From assembly GCA_001769275.1 (NCBI GenBank), contig MEOQ01000050.1, positions 62,001 to 126,000 of the forward strand: a stretch of DNA of 64,000 nucleotides. The letters are read 5' to 3'. The stretch is from Bacteroidetes bacterium GWF2_43_63. Its GTDB lineage: Bacteria > Bacteroidota > Bacteroidia > Bacteroidales > DTU049. Both the position numbers and the translations under genes were made by a program. The notes below the pieces were generated by a model. It saw nothing but the letters and a program-made list of their open reading frames with translations, did not search any database and had not been told where the DNA came from. This document shows, one piece after another, positions 25,969-33,671 of the stretch (positions are counted from its first letter, which is position 1; each line of letters opens with the position of its first letter).

Positions 25969-27373
25969 TGTACAATATGTTTAGAAGTTCGTCAATAATC
26001 TGGGTTTCGATATCGTTTGTCGCGCCGGTAACAGCGTTCGAAATCTCTCTCTTTTTCTCAATCAGGTTGTATATCCACTGATCAATTGTGTTTTTGCCAA
26101 GGAAATACACAATCATCACCTTTCTGGTCTGGCCAATTCGATCCAATCGATCCTCAATCTGGTCCATAATGGCTGGGTTCCACCATTGTTCCACAATTCC
26201 CATCACGCTTGCGGCCGTCAGGGTTACTCCCTCTGCGGCGGCCTTTGAAATAACCATCATTTTCTCATCCGGATCCGTCTGAAATTTATCAATAGCGGCC
26301 TGTCTCTGATGGGAGTTGTCCTGACCAATGATATGAAGCGCCTTGAATTCATGGATGAAGTATTTGACAACAATATCAAGTTGGCCGTAGAGGACCAATT
26401 TTTCACTGGCAATAACATCCTTCGCCCAATCCTTTATTGCCTGCAGCTTCCCGCGGACAGTGATCTCCTTGAGAATTCCTATCCGGACCATAACCTCTCC
26501 CCGCATCTTGATGGAAATTTCCCGATCCGTGCATTCCTTATATTCCTTCAGATATGTGCGCAGATCAGTGAGTGCATCCTTATATTCCTGCATGTTGTCA
26601 ATATCCAGATAAACAACCTGCCTTGTTTTGCCTGGCAGATCCAGAGCCTCTGTTCGCTCTCTACGGAAATAACAAGTGTCCCGGAGTTTATTCTGAAGCG
26701 CAGTAAGATCCTCCTGTGATGCACTCTCGTATTTTGCTTTGAATTCACTGGCGCCTCCAAACTCATGCAGCCTTTCAATTATCGATAGCTGAGGCATCAG
26801 GTCAAGCGTTTCATTCACAACCGGAGTACCGGTCATTCCGACGATATATTCCTTCCCACTTGCTATCCCCTTGACGAGTTTACTTTGAAGCGCCCCAGGA
26901 TCCTTACACCGATGGAATTCATCAATAATTACAGACTTGATAAAATTGGTTTTTTCATTGAAATAAATATCAGAAAGTCTCACATCCTTTCCTTTCGGAA
27001 TGTGGTCCACAAAGTATTTTTTCAGTGACTCATAATTACAGATAAACCCCTTTACAAGCCCAACGTCATAGAACATGGGAAAGGTATTTTTAACCTCATT
27101 ATTCAGGACAAGCAGCTTGTGGCCGGTCCATGCTTCGAATTCTCGCTCCCAGTTCAATTTTAAGGATGCCGGACATATAACAAGAAGCGGGAACGCCTTT
27201 GCCTCCATGATGGCGGCGATGGACTCAACTGTTTTTCCGAGTCCCATCTGATCGCCAACGATGAGGCGCTTCGTATCTTTGATACAAAGCGCCCCCGAGT
27301 GCTGAAATTCATACAGCTCTCTCTTTAGTTGGACGTTGACCCGTTGACCCATATAACCCTCAACCCTTATCAT
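25946..27373 (-). CDS. SNF2-family helicase/translocase
   Basis: A 475-residue SF2 protein. Motif I GDQMGLGKT is at 40-48, motif II DEFH at 151-154, motif III is GMTGTPV, and motif VI is EDRLDRIGQTRKV. It is compact, as in phage SNF2 proteins, with no accessory nuclease. It probably remodels or unwinds DNA during phage replication or recombination. Located directly upstream of the initiator, loader and DnaA-like genes. Confidence 0.88.
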   Translation of the reverse strand: MIRVEGYMGQRVNVQLKRELYEFQHSGALCIKDTKRLIVGDQMGLGKTVESIAAIMEAKAFPLLVICPASLKLNWEREFEAWTGHKLLVLNNEVKNTFPMFYDVGLVKGFICNYESLKKYFVDHIPKGKDVRLSDIYFNEKTNFIKSVIIDEFHRCKDPGALQSKLVKGIASGKEYIVGMTGTPVVNETLDLMPQLSIIERLHEFGGASEFKAKYESASQEDLTALQNKLRDTCYFRRERTEALDLPGKTRQVVYLDIDNMQEYKDALTDLRTYLKEYKECTDREISIKMRGEVMVRIGILKEITVRGKLQAIKDWAKDVIASEKLVLYGQLDIVVKYFIHEFKALHIIGQDNSHQRQAAIDKFQTDPDEKMMVISKAAAEGVTLTAASVMGIVEQWWNPAIMDQIEDRLDRIGQTRKVMIVYFLGKNTIDQWIYNLIEKKREISNAVTGATNDIETQIIDELLNILYNGESTND

Positions 27374-27376
27374 AAT

Positions 27377-28426
27377 TTACTTCTCAATTACCTGCAGTTT
27401 GTGACCGTGGAGAACCAATTCCATCGTGGCGTTGTTACGGACAATGCCATTTGCGTCGCGAGTGACGTGATACTGAATGCCGTCTGAATTAATATCAAGC
27501 ATGTTGTCACCACTCATCTCAACAGAAACCTGACCGGACACCGATGCGCGACTTTTTTCAAACATCTTGATGGTTGCATTTTCAGATCCATCAGCATAAC
27601 AGGTATCGTGCAACGTCATAATTGAATTACCCGTGGCATTACCAATAGCCCTTTCGTGCAGTTGTGCGGCGGAGTTTTCTTTGGTTGTTACACTGGCAGC
27701 ATTCTTGGCAACGACCATCGAACGGCCGCTTGCAACAACAGTTGAGTCGTTCAGCGCATCGCAGTCGCTATCTTCAAACAGCTTTGCCGTTGATTCATTT
27801 TTCAAAACAAGGTGAGCCTTTCCCCAGGCTTCAGCGGTGGCGTCTCCGTGAAGGCGACCAATTGAATTGTCACAATACACACACTTTGTTTTACCGGTCT
27901 GCATTACGATGGCTTTCCCCTTTGCAATCCCAACACTCTTTCCGGTGATACGAACAAACGAGTTGTCGTAAGCGCTTGCGTCTGAATCTCCGTAGGTTTC
28001 ACCCTGAGCAAAGTCGTGATATTCACCAACAGCCTTGTGATGGAGACGCATGTGTGTGTAATCAAATGCGCGGACAGAGCTGGTTGTTTCAGCGCGGCCA
28101 TTTGAATAGTTGAAGAATTGTGCCGTTCCATCCTTGATCTCTCCGTAGCCGCGTCCAAATACATTCACATGAGCCTTTCCGGTGACGGTGACTCTGCCGG
28201 TCCCGAAGATTGAATAACAGCCGGAGGTGATTTCATGCTCTCCGTTGATCAGGATATTGTTTTCCGTCAACTCCTCCGGTTCAAAATTGTCTTTCCAGAA
28301 ATCCACACCGATCCGGTTGCGAAGCTCCTTGTTTGACTTGAGGTTTTCAATAATGCTGTCGATGACGTCGGAAACGGTTTCTCCGGTAACTTCGACAATG
28401 GTCCTTTTAATAATCTCGGTTTTCAT
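27377..28426 (-). CDS. Beta-solenoid repeat protein, unknown
   Basis: A 349-residue protein. After a helical N-terminus (about 1-60) the rest is made of short repeats with alternating small and beta-branched residues, such as GKAHVNVFGRG, DSDASAYDNSFVRITGKS and GKAHLVLKNEST, ending near 320. This is the pattern of phage quadrilateral or right-handed beta-solenoids. It sits in an early operon before the SNF2 helicase, not among virion genes. Function unknown; DNA mimicry or a scaffold role would be speculation. Confidence 0.6.
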   Translation of the reverse strand: MKTEIIKRTIVEVTGETVSDVIDSIIENLKSNKELRNRIGVDFWKDNFEPEELTENNILINGEHEITSGCYSIFGTGRVTVTGKAHVNVFGRGYGEIKDGTAQFFNYSNGRAETTSSVRAFDYTHMRLHHKAVGEYHDFAQGETYGDSDASAYDNSFVRITGKSVGIAKGKAIVMQTGKTKCVYCDNSIGRLHGDATAEAWGKAHLVLKNESTAKLFEDSDCDALNDSTVVASGRSMVVAKNAASVTTKENSAAQLHERAIGNATGNSIMTLHDTCYADGSENATIKMFEKSRASVSGQVSVEMSGDNMLDINSDGIQYHVTRDANGIVRNNATMELVLHGHKLQVIEK

Positions 28427-28450
28427 TGTAGTAAGTGTTAATCGTTTTGC

Positions 28451-28792
28451 CTACTTGCTTTGAGGTGTTTCGGCATTAACCTTTAATTGTAAATGCGGAG
28501 TGCATTGCGCGCCTGCATAAAGCACAACCTTACAGTTTTCAAATGCATGAATATGTGCGCCGCCATACGCCTTGATTCTTTTGTTTCCAAAACAAAACCA
28601 AACGCCTCCATCAACCTTCGTAATTCTGGATTTATCAACAATAATATTGTTGCGTTGGAGGTCACAAACCTTGAAATATGTCATTAAATATTTCGACGTA
28701 ATATTGTTGCCATCGCCACGAGCGCAAACATCCTTAATGTTCCCAAGCGCTATGTCGGCGTTGATGCCCGTTGTTTTGTTCTGTGTTTTCAT
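28451..28792 (-). CDS. Short beta-solenoid-like protein, unknown
   Basis: A 113-residue protein whose second half (KSRITKVDGGVWFCFG, then KRIKAYGGAHIHAFENCKVV) has the same alternating repeat style as the next gene. It begins about 42 bases after the predicted start site of promoter motif copy 2 and is the first gene of that unit. Confidence 0.5.
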   Translation of the reverse strand: MKTQNKTTGINADIALGNIKDVCARGDGNNITSKYLMTYFKVCDLQRNNIIVDKSRITKVDGGVWFCFGNKRIKAYGGAHIHAFENCKVVLYAGAQCTPHLQLKVNAETPQSK

Positions 28793-28830
28793 GGCTGCGA
28801 TCTTTTATTTAAAACGTGAATAAGTGAAAC

Positions 28831-28872
28831 AATATTGCATCAAATATACACAAAAAAGATAGTAAACGCATC
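28831..28872 (-). promoter_or_regulatory. Early promoter/operator motif, copy 2
   Basis: Plus-strand AATATTGCATCAAATATA (28831-28848) then AGTAAACGCATC (28861-28872). It is identical to copy 1 over the first 18 bases. The minus-strand TATATTTG drives the 28792 gene with a leader of about 42 bases, the same spacing as copy 1. Confidence 0.72.
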
Positions 28873-29125
28873 ATTTATGGCAAAAATATTTTGGCCAATA
28901 GTACGAAAACCCCATAACGCTTTGTTTTTCAACGTAATTTGATTTTTTACTTTTGTTGCAGAATTGAAACAATTTGCATTTATTTAAGAAGTTTTTCAGT
29001 TTCATACGCTTTTTTGAGTGATTAAGGTCAACTCCTACATGTCCAGTGAATGTAAAGGCCCATGGTTGTGAAACAGGGGTGTAATAATTTCTTACGATAT
29101 AACCGCCGCCTATGGTGCTATTCAT
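28871..29125 (-). CDS. Hypothetical small protein
   Basis: An 84-residue frame that starts inside the HNH gene end (8-base overlap) and stops just before promoter motif copy 2. It has a Gly/aromatic-rich start and a Lys-rich C-terminal half with scattered cysteines. Overlap and position support a real gene, but the composition is unremarkable, so confidence is moderate. Confidence 0.42.
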   Translation of the reverse strand: MNSTIGGGYIVRNYYTPVSQPWAFTFTGHVGVDLNHSKKRMKLKNFLNKCKLFQFCNKSKKSNYVEKQSVMGFSYYWPKYFCHK

Positions 29126-29525
29126 GTTTTTTTGCGTCTATTCTCTCAAAATAAAAAACAACATCCTTATCGCTCTCAATAATTAACCCGTAACGCTTGG
29201 CAAACTTATACTGCGTGCTATCACGGTTTAATGACGCAACAAATTGTTTTATATTACTCCTGAATTGCTCAACCGTAAATGAGTTTTTTTGAATATTGCA
29301 GCTTGCGCAAGCAGGGTTGTAGTTTTCCGGTGTTTCGTTTTCTGGCTTACGACATGTTCCCGTTTGCTCAAACCTGCCTTTTTCTCTGTTCCATTTACTA
29401 TCCCTGATTACAGGATTAATATGATCAGCGTGCCAGCCATTTGCAAGGTCGCAACCGCAGTAGGCACATTTGCCGTCGTATTTTTCAAAAACTTGTTGTC
29501 GTTCTTTCTTTGTCATATTACGCAA
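29118..29525 (-). CDS. HNH endonuclease
   Basis: A 135-residue HNH nuclease with a structural zinc: Cys20-x2-Cys23 and Cys73-x2-Cys76, catalytic HADHINP (His32, Asp34, His35) and Asn70. This compact form often works in phage DNA packaging or as a free-standing nuclease. It is far from terL and sits among early genes, so a homing-type or recombination role is also possible. It overlaps the exonuclease gene by 8 bases. Confidence 0.82.
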   Translation of the reverse strand: MRNMTKKERQQVFEKYDGKCAYCGCDLANGWHADHINPVIRDSKWNREKGRFEQTGTCRKPENETPENYNPACASCNIQKNSFTVEQFRSNIKQFVASLNRDSTQYKFAKRYGLIIESDKDVVFYFERIDAKKHE

Positions 29526-30189
29526 ACATCATTTTATATTTCCATGCCAAATAAGAATATTTCTCTTTGCCCCGATTATAGAGAGCCCCGCCCTTGATTA
29601 CCGGAATGCGAAATATCTTGAAGTTCTTTTTCGAAATACCAATAATCACATCGTGTGTGCTGCCAGCAATATCCATATAGAATGCGCGCGAACGATCGTA
29701 ATCAAAATGTTCAACCGCTGCCTCGAATTGTCTCAGCGTGGTTGCCGTGGTTGACTTGATGTCTCCGCCCATCCCATAGGATTGTTTCCAAATATCCCAC
29801 TTGCATCGGACCGGAAGGACAAACGACTGGCCGGCATACTTGATCTCCATGTCCCGGATCATTATCTCCTGGAAGGATGCACCTTTTACAAACTCTGAGC
29901 AGAATGGATCTTCATAGAATTTATCCCTCATCTTCTCAGCGTTCTGGATCTCCTTGCGGGTGTACTTATATTCCCTGATGGTCCTTGCATATGGATCCAG
30001 CGCGTCCGGTTCAGTAATGATGGCGTCAACCAGGGTCCCGATCCTAAATGCGTCATACGGATCATTCCCATGTCCTCCGGAAAGTTCATGCTTGATTTTC
30101 GTCAGGTCGGAATTTGAAACCTCCGGCCGTTCAAAATATCCGCCATCGCGCACCGATGATGTGATTGTTTCAGTTTCCATTGTCGCCAA
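29518..30189 (-). CDS. PD-(D/E)XK exonuclease (RecE/DUF3799-like)
   Basis: A 223-residue nuclease. The core is PVRCKWDIW followed by GGDIKSTTAT, giving the D-x-n-D-x-K pattern, with FDYDRSRAFYMDIAG as the downstream helix motif of RecE/PDDEXK_12 proteins. The N-terminal region (NSDLTKIKHEL and GTLVDAIITEPD) also fits. It should degrade 5' ends at double-strand breaks so that RecT can anneal the 3' tails. The recT gene lies about 6 kb upstream on the same strand, which is an unusually wide separation. Confidence 0.78.
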   Translation of the reverse strand: MATMETETITSSVRDGGYFERPEVSNSDLTKIKHELSGGHGNDPYDAFRIGTLVDAIITEPDALDPYARTIREYKYTRKEIQNAEKMRDKFYEDPFCSEFVKGASFQEIMIRDMEIKYAGQSFVLPVRCKWDIWKQSYGMGGDIKSTTATTLRQFEAAVEHFDYDRSRAFYMDIAGSTHDVIIGISKKNFKIFRIPVIKGGALYNRGKEKYSYLAWKYKMMFA

Positions 30190-30367
30190 GATTAAATTTT
30201 GTAATTAGGCAGGCAATAAAAAACCATATTACAAAGAGTGTAAAGACACACCCCATGGGAGAGATATGCACGCCGGCTGAGTTGTCACCCGTATTGTGGT
30301 GTTCAACCTCGATGGTTATATTCTTCTCCCGCTGCAGATATGGTTCAAGCCTGTCAAGTGGTTTCAT
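30170..30367 (-). CDS. Small single-pass membrane protein
   Basis: A 65-residue protein with one hydrophobic segment (about 39-56, GCVFTLFVIWFFIACLI). It overlaps the upstream 52-residue gene by 4 bases (ATGA) and the exonuclease gene by 20, so translation is probably coupled. Function unknown. Confidence 0.5.
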   Translation of the reverse strand: MKPLDRLEPYLQREKNITIEVEHHNTGDNSAGVHISPMGCVFTLFVIWFFIACLITKFNLGDNGN

Positions 30368-30522
30368 AGAATTTCTTCTTCTTTATCACTTATTGCCTGA
30401 TAAAACAAAAGGTAGGTAGCTAAATAAACCACATACACAATCCACATCAGAGGATTAAACCAGGCAATTTTCTGTTTGCCTTTACGGGTGTATGTTATCC
30501 CAAGGATGTTCAGGATTTTCAT
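30364..30522 (-). CDS. 52-residue membrane protein
   Basis: The frame MKILNILGITYTRKGKQ..., with a hydrophobic middle (WIVYVVYLATYLLFY) and an acidic end. The ATG overlaps the stop of the upstream gene (TAATG), and its own stop overlaps the next start (ATGA). Tight coupling on both sides makes it a likely real gene. Function unknown. Confidence 0.5.
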   Translation of the reverse strand: MKILNILGITYTRKGKQKIAWFNPLMWIVYVVYLATYLLFYQAISDKEEEIL

Positions 30523-30836
30523 TATTTCAGGATTGAAATTTTACCACTTCTTGTTAGTTGCACCTTACGGAATGGCCGGTAAATGAATAAGCGATGAATG
30601 CATACGCCGGACACACCATTACCTGGCATATACTGTTCACATGATTGTCCACAGTCGCACTTTTCGAATTCGCCTTGATAGATCCTGCAGTAAATTAGTT
30701 TCGATTTTTTGACAGGCCTGCATTCGTGCAGGGTGAGCTTTTCAACACCCTCCGTGATCATATCCTCCATGAATTTCTCTTTGCGGAATTTCACTTTGCC
30801 GCCTTTTTCCCTGATGTAACAATTTGGTCTTGACAT
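30522..30836 (-). CDS. Cys-rich small phage protein
   Basis: 104 residues from the ATG at 30836 (MSRPNCY), chosen because the longer frame runs into the structured region upstream. A cluster CDCGQSCEQYMPGNGVSGVC and further Cys/His residues could bind a metal ion. Lys/Arg-rich at the start. No family recognised. Confidence 0.5.
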   Translation of the reverse strand: MSRPNCYIREKGGKVKFRKEKFMEDMITEGVEKLTLHECRPVKKSKLIYCRIYQGEFEKCDCGQSCEQYMPGNGVSGVCIHRLFIYRPFRKVQLTRSGKISILK

Positions 30837-30856
30837 ATCTGTTTGATTTTGGTTTG

Positions 30857-30922
30857 TGCTCCGGTGGGCCGCGAACCCAGGGACGGCGTTACCGCTCCGG
30901 AACAACTCCCCGTTGGTGGGGA
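30857..30922 (-). ncRNA. Compact tRNA-like structured element
   Basis: Read on the minus strand, an eight-pair outer stem TGTTCCGG/CCGGAGCA (30904-30897 with 30864-30857) encloses two hairpins: GCG-GTAA-CGC and TGGG-TTCGCGG-CCCA, the latter like a T-arm. Directly upstream lies a TCCCC/GGGGA hairpin (30922-30907). It fills the gap between two early genes. It lacks an anticodon arm, so it is not an intact tRNA; a leader element, processing signal or decayed tRNA are all possible. Confidence 0.4.
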
Positions 30923-31144
30923 TTACACGTATAGAACTGGCATTTTTGGCTGAGCTAACTGGATTTTCGAAATCTCAGCGTCAATCATTCCCTTTGTTTC
31001 CTGCTTGAGAATTTCGTTGATTGTCGGACTGATCAGCATGATTTCAAATGTGTCGGGGTTGATGATAATTTCAACCGGAACTGTTCTTTTGTCTCCTCCT
31101 TTGATAACGGGACAAACAAGATTAAACCCTTCCGGAATTGACAT
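30923..31144 (-). CDS. Hypothetical small protein
   Basis: A 73-residue protein, beta-rich first (VCPVIKGGDKRTVPVEIIIN) then helical. No family recognised. It follows the 31157 gene by 12 bases and is followed by the structured element. Confidence 0.5.
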   Translation of the reverse strand: MSIPEGFNLVCPVIKGGDKRTVPVEIIINPDTFEIMLISPTINEILKQETKGMIDAEISKIQLAQPKMPVLYV

Positions 31145-31156
31145 CTCGCGTACAAC

Positions 31157-31633
31157 CTAAGCCTGCGTTTTCTGGATGTTGCCACGATGATCGTCTTTGT
31201 CCTGGATTTCTCTTTCAACCTTTACTTTTAAGTCCTCAAAAATTGTCACAAGTCTTGTGGCAAGCTCAATAGACTCAAACATAAGGCGATTGCTTTTGAT
31301 CATTAGAGCCAGGTCTTTACTTGATCTTGTTTTTGTGGTTCCGATCTCCCATTTCTGCAGGTCGGGATCCAGCACAATAAAACCAGCCACGATAGGTGAT
31401 AGGCTGTCGTACTGATCCTGCAAAAACTTGATGTGCCGTTTCTCATAATCAACTTCGACTACGGCGTTTTCGGGATTAATAGTGGCTTTTCTTTTTTCGA
31501 TGTACGCGAATGGAACTCCTATCGTGCCAGTCACCTTAAGTACATCCTTCGGGAGAACTGCTAAGGCATGACCCTCGCGAATGACAAGCTCGTTCCCTTC
31601 GATTTTTTCGATTGTTACATTAACTTCGCTCAT
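31157..31633 (-). CDS. Hypothetical early phage protein
   Basis: A 158-residue protein with a beta-rich N-terminal half (VNVTIEKIEGNELVIREG) and a helical C-terminal half. The middle (YEKRHIKFLQDQYDSLSPIV) is charged and helical. No motif gave a function. It belongs to a run of small early genes between the ASCH-like gene and the exonuclease. Confidence 0.5.
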   Translation of the reverse strand: MSEVNVTIEKIEGNELVIREGHALAVLPKDVLKVTGTIGVPFAYIEKRKATINPENAVVEVDYEKRHIKFLQDQYDSLSPIVAGFIVLDPDLQKWEIGTTKTRSSKDLALMIKSNRLMFESIELATRLVTIFEDLKVKVEREIQDKDDHRGNIQKTQA

Positions 31634-31635
31634 AA

Positions 31636-32085
31636 TTACATTCCTACGGCGTTCCTTTCGCCGGTTTTTGATGAATTAAATGGAATTGATGGTGCCTTTT
31701 TTTCTTCTGGGGTTAAAGGTCTTCGAACAATGAGGTTACCCCGGTTGTCGTACTCCTCAATAAGCCCGTTCACTTCGTCAAACATGATGTACACATTTCC
31801 ACGAATACTGCGCCCCCTTGTCTTAATACAAGTTCGTGTGAATTGTAGATCGGCTTTGAGCGGTTTAGCGGCGGCCTTATAGTCGTCTTTTGCCGCTTTT
31901 AGCTTTTCATCTTCTGCCTCAATTTTTTTCAAAAGGCTCTGATAGCGCTCCTGCTCGTAAATCATTTCCTCGGGAGTGAATTCCCGGAAATAATTCTTCA
32001 CCTGAATGTCATGCGCGTTTGCTTTTAGTTGATCCTCCACCTCGTTGAGTGGAATTCCCGCGAATGGATTTTGTTGTTTACTCAT
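31636..32085 (-). CDS. Helical early phage protein
   Basis: A 149-residue protein with a Glu/Lys-rich coiled coil at about 40-85 and a C-terminal domain with basic and beta segments (RGRSIRGNVYIMFDEVNG). It may be a small accessory DNA-metabolism protein, but no family was recognised. Confidence 0.5.
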   Translation of the reverse strand: MSKQQNPFAGIPLNEVEDQLKANAHDIQVKNYFREFTPEEMIYEQERYQSLLKKIEAEDEKLKAAKDDYKAAAKPLKADLQFTRTCIKTRGRSIRGNVYIMFDEVNGLIEEYDNRGNLIVRRPLTPEEKKAPSIPFNSSKTGERNAVGM

Positions 32086-32103
32086 ACGTTTTTATTTTGG
32101 TTT

Positions 32104-32544
32104 TTAAAGTTCGTATTTGAAATCTGTCCAGTGAATGATCTGGCCTTCGAAGTCGCTGTGAAACCAGCGGAAAAATGAAGCGACGGGGTTGAGTTTGAAG
32201 CCGATGAAGCCATCATTAATAAATAAGTCGATGCGCTTCACTGGATTGAACGGCTTGCCATCAACAAAAATGTACGGCAGCGCATCAATGTATTCGACAA
32301 CAATATCCTGCACCGACTTACACACGCCAAGCTCCGGAATATCCTTATTGAATTGGTTGTAGTTTGCCGTCCTCACGCCGGTTGCCATCTGGATCGACAT
32401 TCCCGCTTTCCATCGTTTACCGGACCGGATGGTATGAATTTTCGGGACATAAATTTTTCGCAGCTCTGGATCCACGCCGGCCAGAATCTTTTCCTGAAAG
32501 TGGGTTTTTTCACCCAGTATTTCTGTTTTGAATCCGAGTATCAT
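32104..32544 (-). CDS. ASCH/PUA-like domain protein
   Basis: A 146-residue protein. KIHTIRSGKRWKAGMSIQM and TGVRTANYNQF match the ASCH-type beta-barrel pattern (H-T-I-R, R-W-x-x-G), followed by CKSVQDIVVEYID and NDGFIGF. ASCH/PUA folds bind RNA or modified bases. It begins with an ATGA overlap on the radical SAM gene stop and has an AGGAGG site, so the two products are probably made together and may act on the same substrate. Confidence 0.62.
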   Translation of the reverse strand: MILGFKTEILGEKTHFQEKILAGVDPELRKIYVPKIHTIRSGKRWKAGMSIQMATGVRTANYNQFNKDIPELGVCKSVQDIVVEYIDALPYIFVDGKPFNPVKRIDLFINDGFIGFKLNPVASFFRWFHSDFEGQIIHWTDFKYEL

Positions 32545-33341
32545 AGCGCCTCCTTGAAAATGTTATAGTCACGTCCAACACAATTTGATGGCAGGCTTTC
32601 TCTTTTGATGCCAGCTTGATCAAGTAGGGAATCTTTGAAATACAGAGCCGCATCTGTCAATAATACCACGCCTTGCACAAATGATTGTAGGTCTTTTTTG
32701 TTATACCGACTTCCTGATTGCAGTCCTATTTTGTAGTGATCACAAAACTTGTAGGTTTCAGCAATCATTTCAAAGCTTGCGTCAGGGAAAATGATTGGCT
32801 CAATTGACGCCCATGTTTTGAACCCTTTATTATGAAGCTTTTGCATGAAATCAACTCGCTGCTGGTTTGTTGATGCACCCGGCTCTAATTCATCGTATCC
32901 GGTAAGGGTGAATCCATAGGCAACTAAGTGCTGTTTGTTGACAAACATGTTTGAATAGGCATACCAGGTCGTAAACCAGTCGGCTCTTTTAGTGAGAATC
33001 TTAACTGGTACATTGTTTTCAAGACATACGCTGACTGCACTATATGTCAGAACAATGGTCTCGGGCAACATTGGATCCGATGTAAACGTGAAAAATAATC
33101 CGTGCTCCCGAAGCGAATCAATGTTCTTTTCAAGTTCCTTTTCAAACACTTCGAGTGCATGTTTCTCATCCCGGAAACAGGCTTTGAGTTTCGCTTTGTC
33201 GCTCCACGTGTGAGCCATAACGCCGCGCTTGCAATAGCAGTACTGGCAGTTGTTTGAGCAACCTGTATAAAAGTTGCAGGCCCAAAGTGAATATTCTCCG
33301 GCCTTTCCGGATGGGTTGTAAATTGCTTTGCCCTTATACAT
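32541..33341 (-). CDS. Radical SAM enzyme, photolyase-like subgroup
   Basis: A 266-residue protein with the [4Fe-4S] motif Cys28-x3-Cys32-x2-Cys35 (TGCSNNCQYCYC), the downstream TSDPMLPE segment and KILTKRADW, as in the SplB/DNA-repair-photolyase-like radical SAM group. The fold uses SAM to make a 5'-deoxyadenosyl radical. Substrate is unknown; in a phage beside an ASCH-like protein and a DNA methyltransferase, nucleic acid repair or base modification is the leading guess. It is preceded by a 39-residue gene that overlaps its start. Confidence 0.8.
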   Translation of the reverse strand: MYKGKAIYNPSGKAGEYSLWACNFYTGCSNNCQYCYCKRGVMAHTWSDKAKLKACFRDEKHALEVFEKELEKNIDSLREHGLFFTFTSDPMLPETIVLTYSAVSVCLENNVPVKILTKRADWFTTWYAYSNMFVNKQHLVAYGFTLTGYDELEPGASTNQQRVDFMQKLHNKGFKTWASIEPIIFPDASFEMIAETYKFCDHYKIGLQSGSRYNKKDLQSFVQGVVLLTDAALYFKDSLLDQAGIKRESLPSNCVGRDYNIFKEAL

Positions 33342-33453
33342 GCTTGACTCCTTTCAGATACGTCTGCAGCCACATGAAATAATCCGCTTCGCTGATCTTT
33401 CCGGCATCAACAAGCCGAGTGAGTCTTTTTATTTTTGCTTCCAATGATATCAT
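33334..33453 (-). CDS. 39-residue protein before radical SAM gene
   Basis: MISLEAKIKRLTRLVDAG..., a short amphipathic helical protein. An AGGAGG lies before its ATG, the start overlaps the stop of the DUF3820-like gene (TAATG), and the end overlaps the radical SAM start by 8 bases. It may be a small partner or a translational coupler. Confidence 0.5.
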   Translation of the reverse strand: MISLEAKIKRLTRLVDAGKISEADYFMWLQTYLKGVKHV

Positions 33454-33671
33454 TATTTACCTCCTTGTTTTTTATGTTCGATTTCAATTGCGTCCCAGTA
33501 TTCATCAATATATTGCTTCACTCTTTCGTTGACCTCCCCACGGCATCCATTGGTTTCATACTGTTTTTTCAGCCACTTGAGATACCATGTCGGGACCTCT
33601 GCCATGGTCTTTTTCTGGTCGAAAAACTGACCGAAAGGCATGATGCTTTTATCTGTTAGTGGTTCACTCAT
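33453..33671 (-). CDS. DUF3820-like small protein
   Basis: A 72-residue protein carrying MPFGQFFDQKKTMAEVPTWY, the DUF3820 pattern (PFG-K...VP-x-W-Y-L-x-W). The family is common in phages and near exonucleases, and its function is unproven. It overlaps the methyltransferase gene by 8 bases. Confidence 0.65.
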   Translation of the reverse strand: MSEPLTDKSIMPFGQFFDQKKTMAEVPTWYLKWLKKQYETNGCRGEVNERVKQYIDEYWDAIEIEHKKQGGK

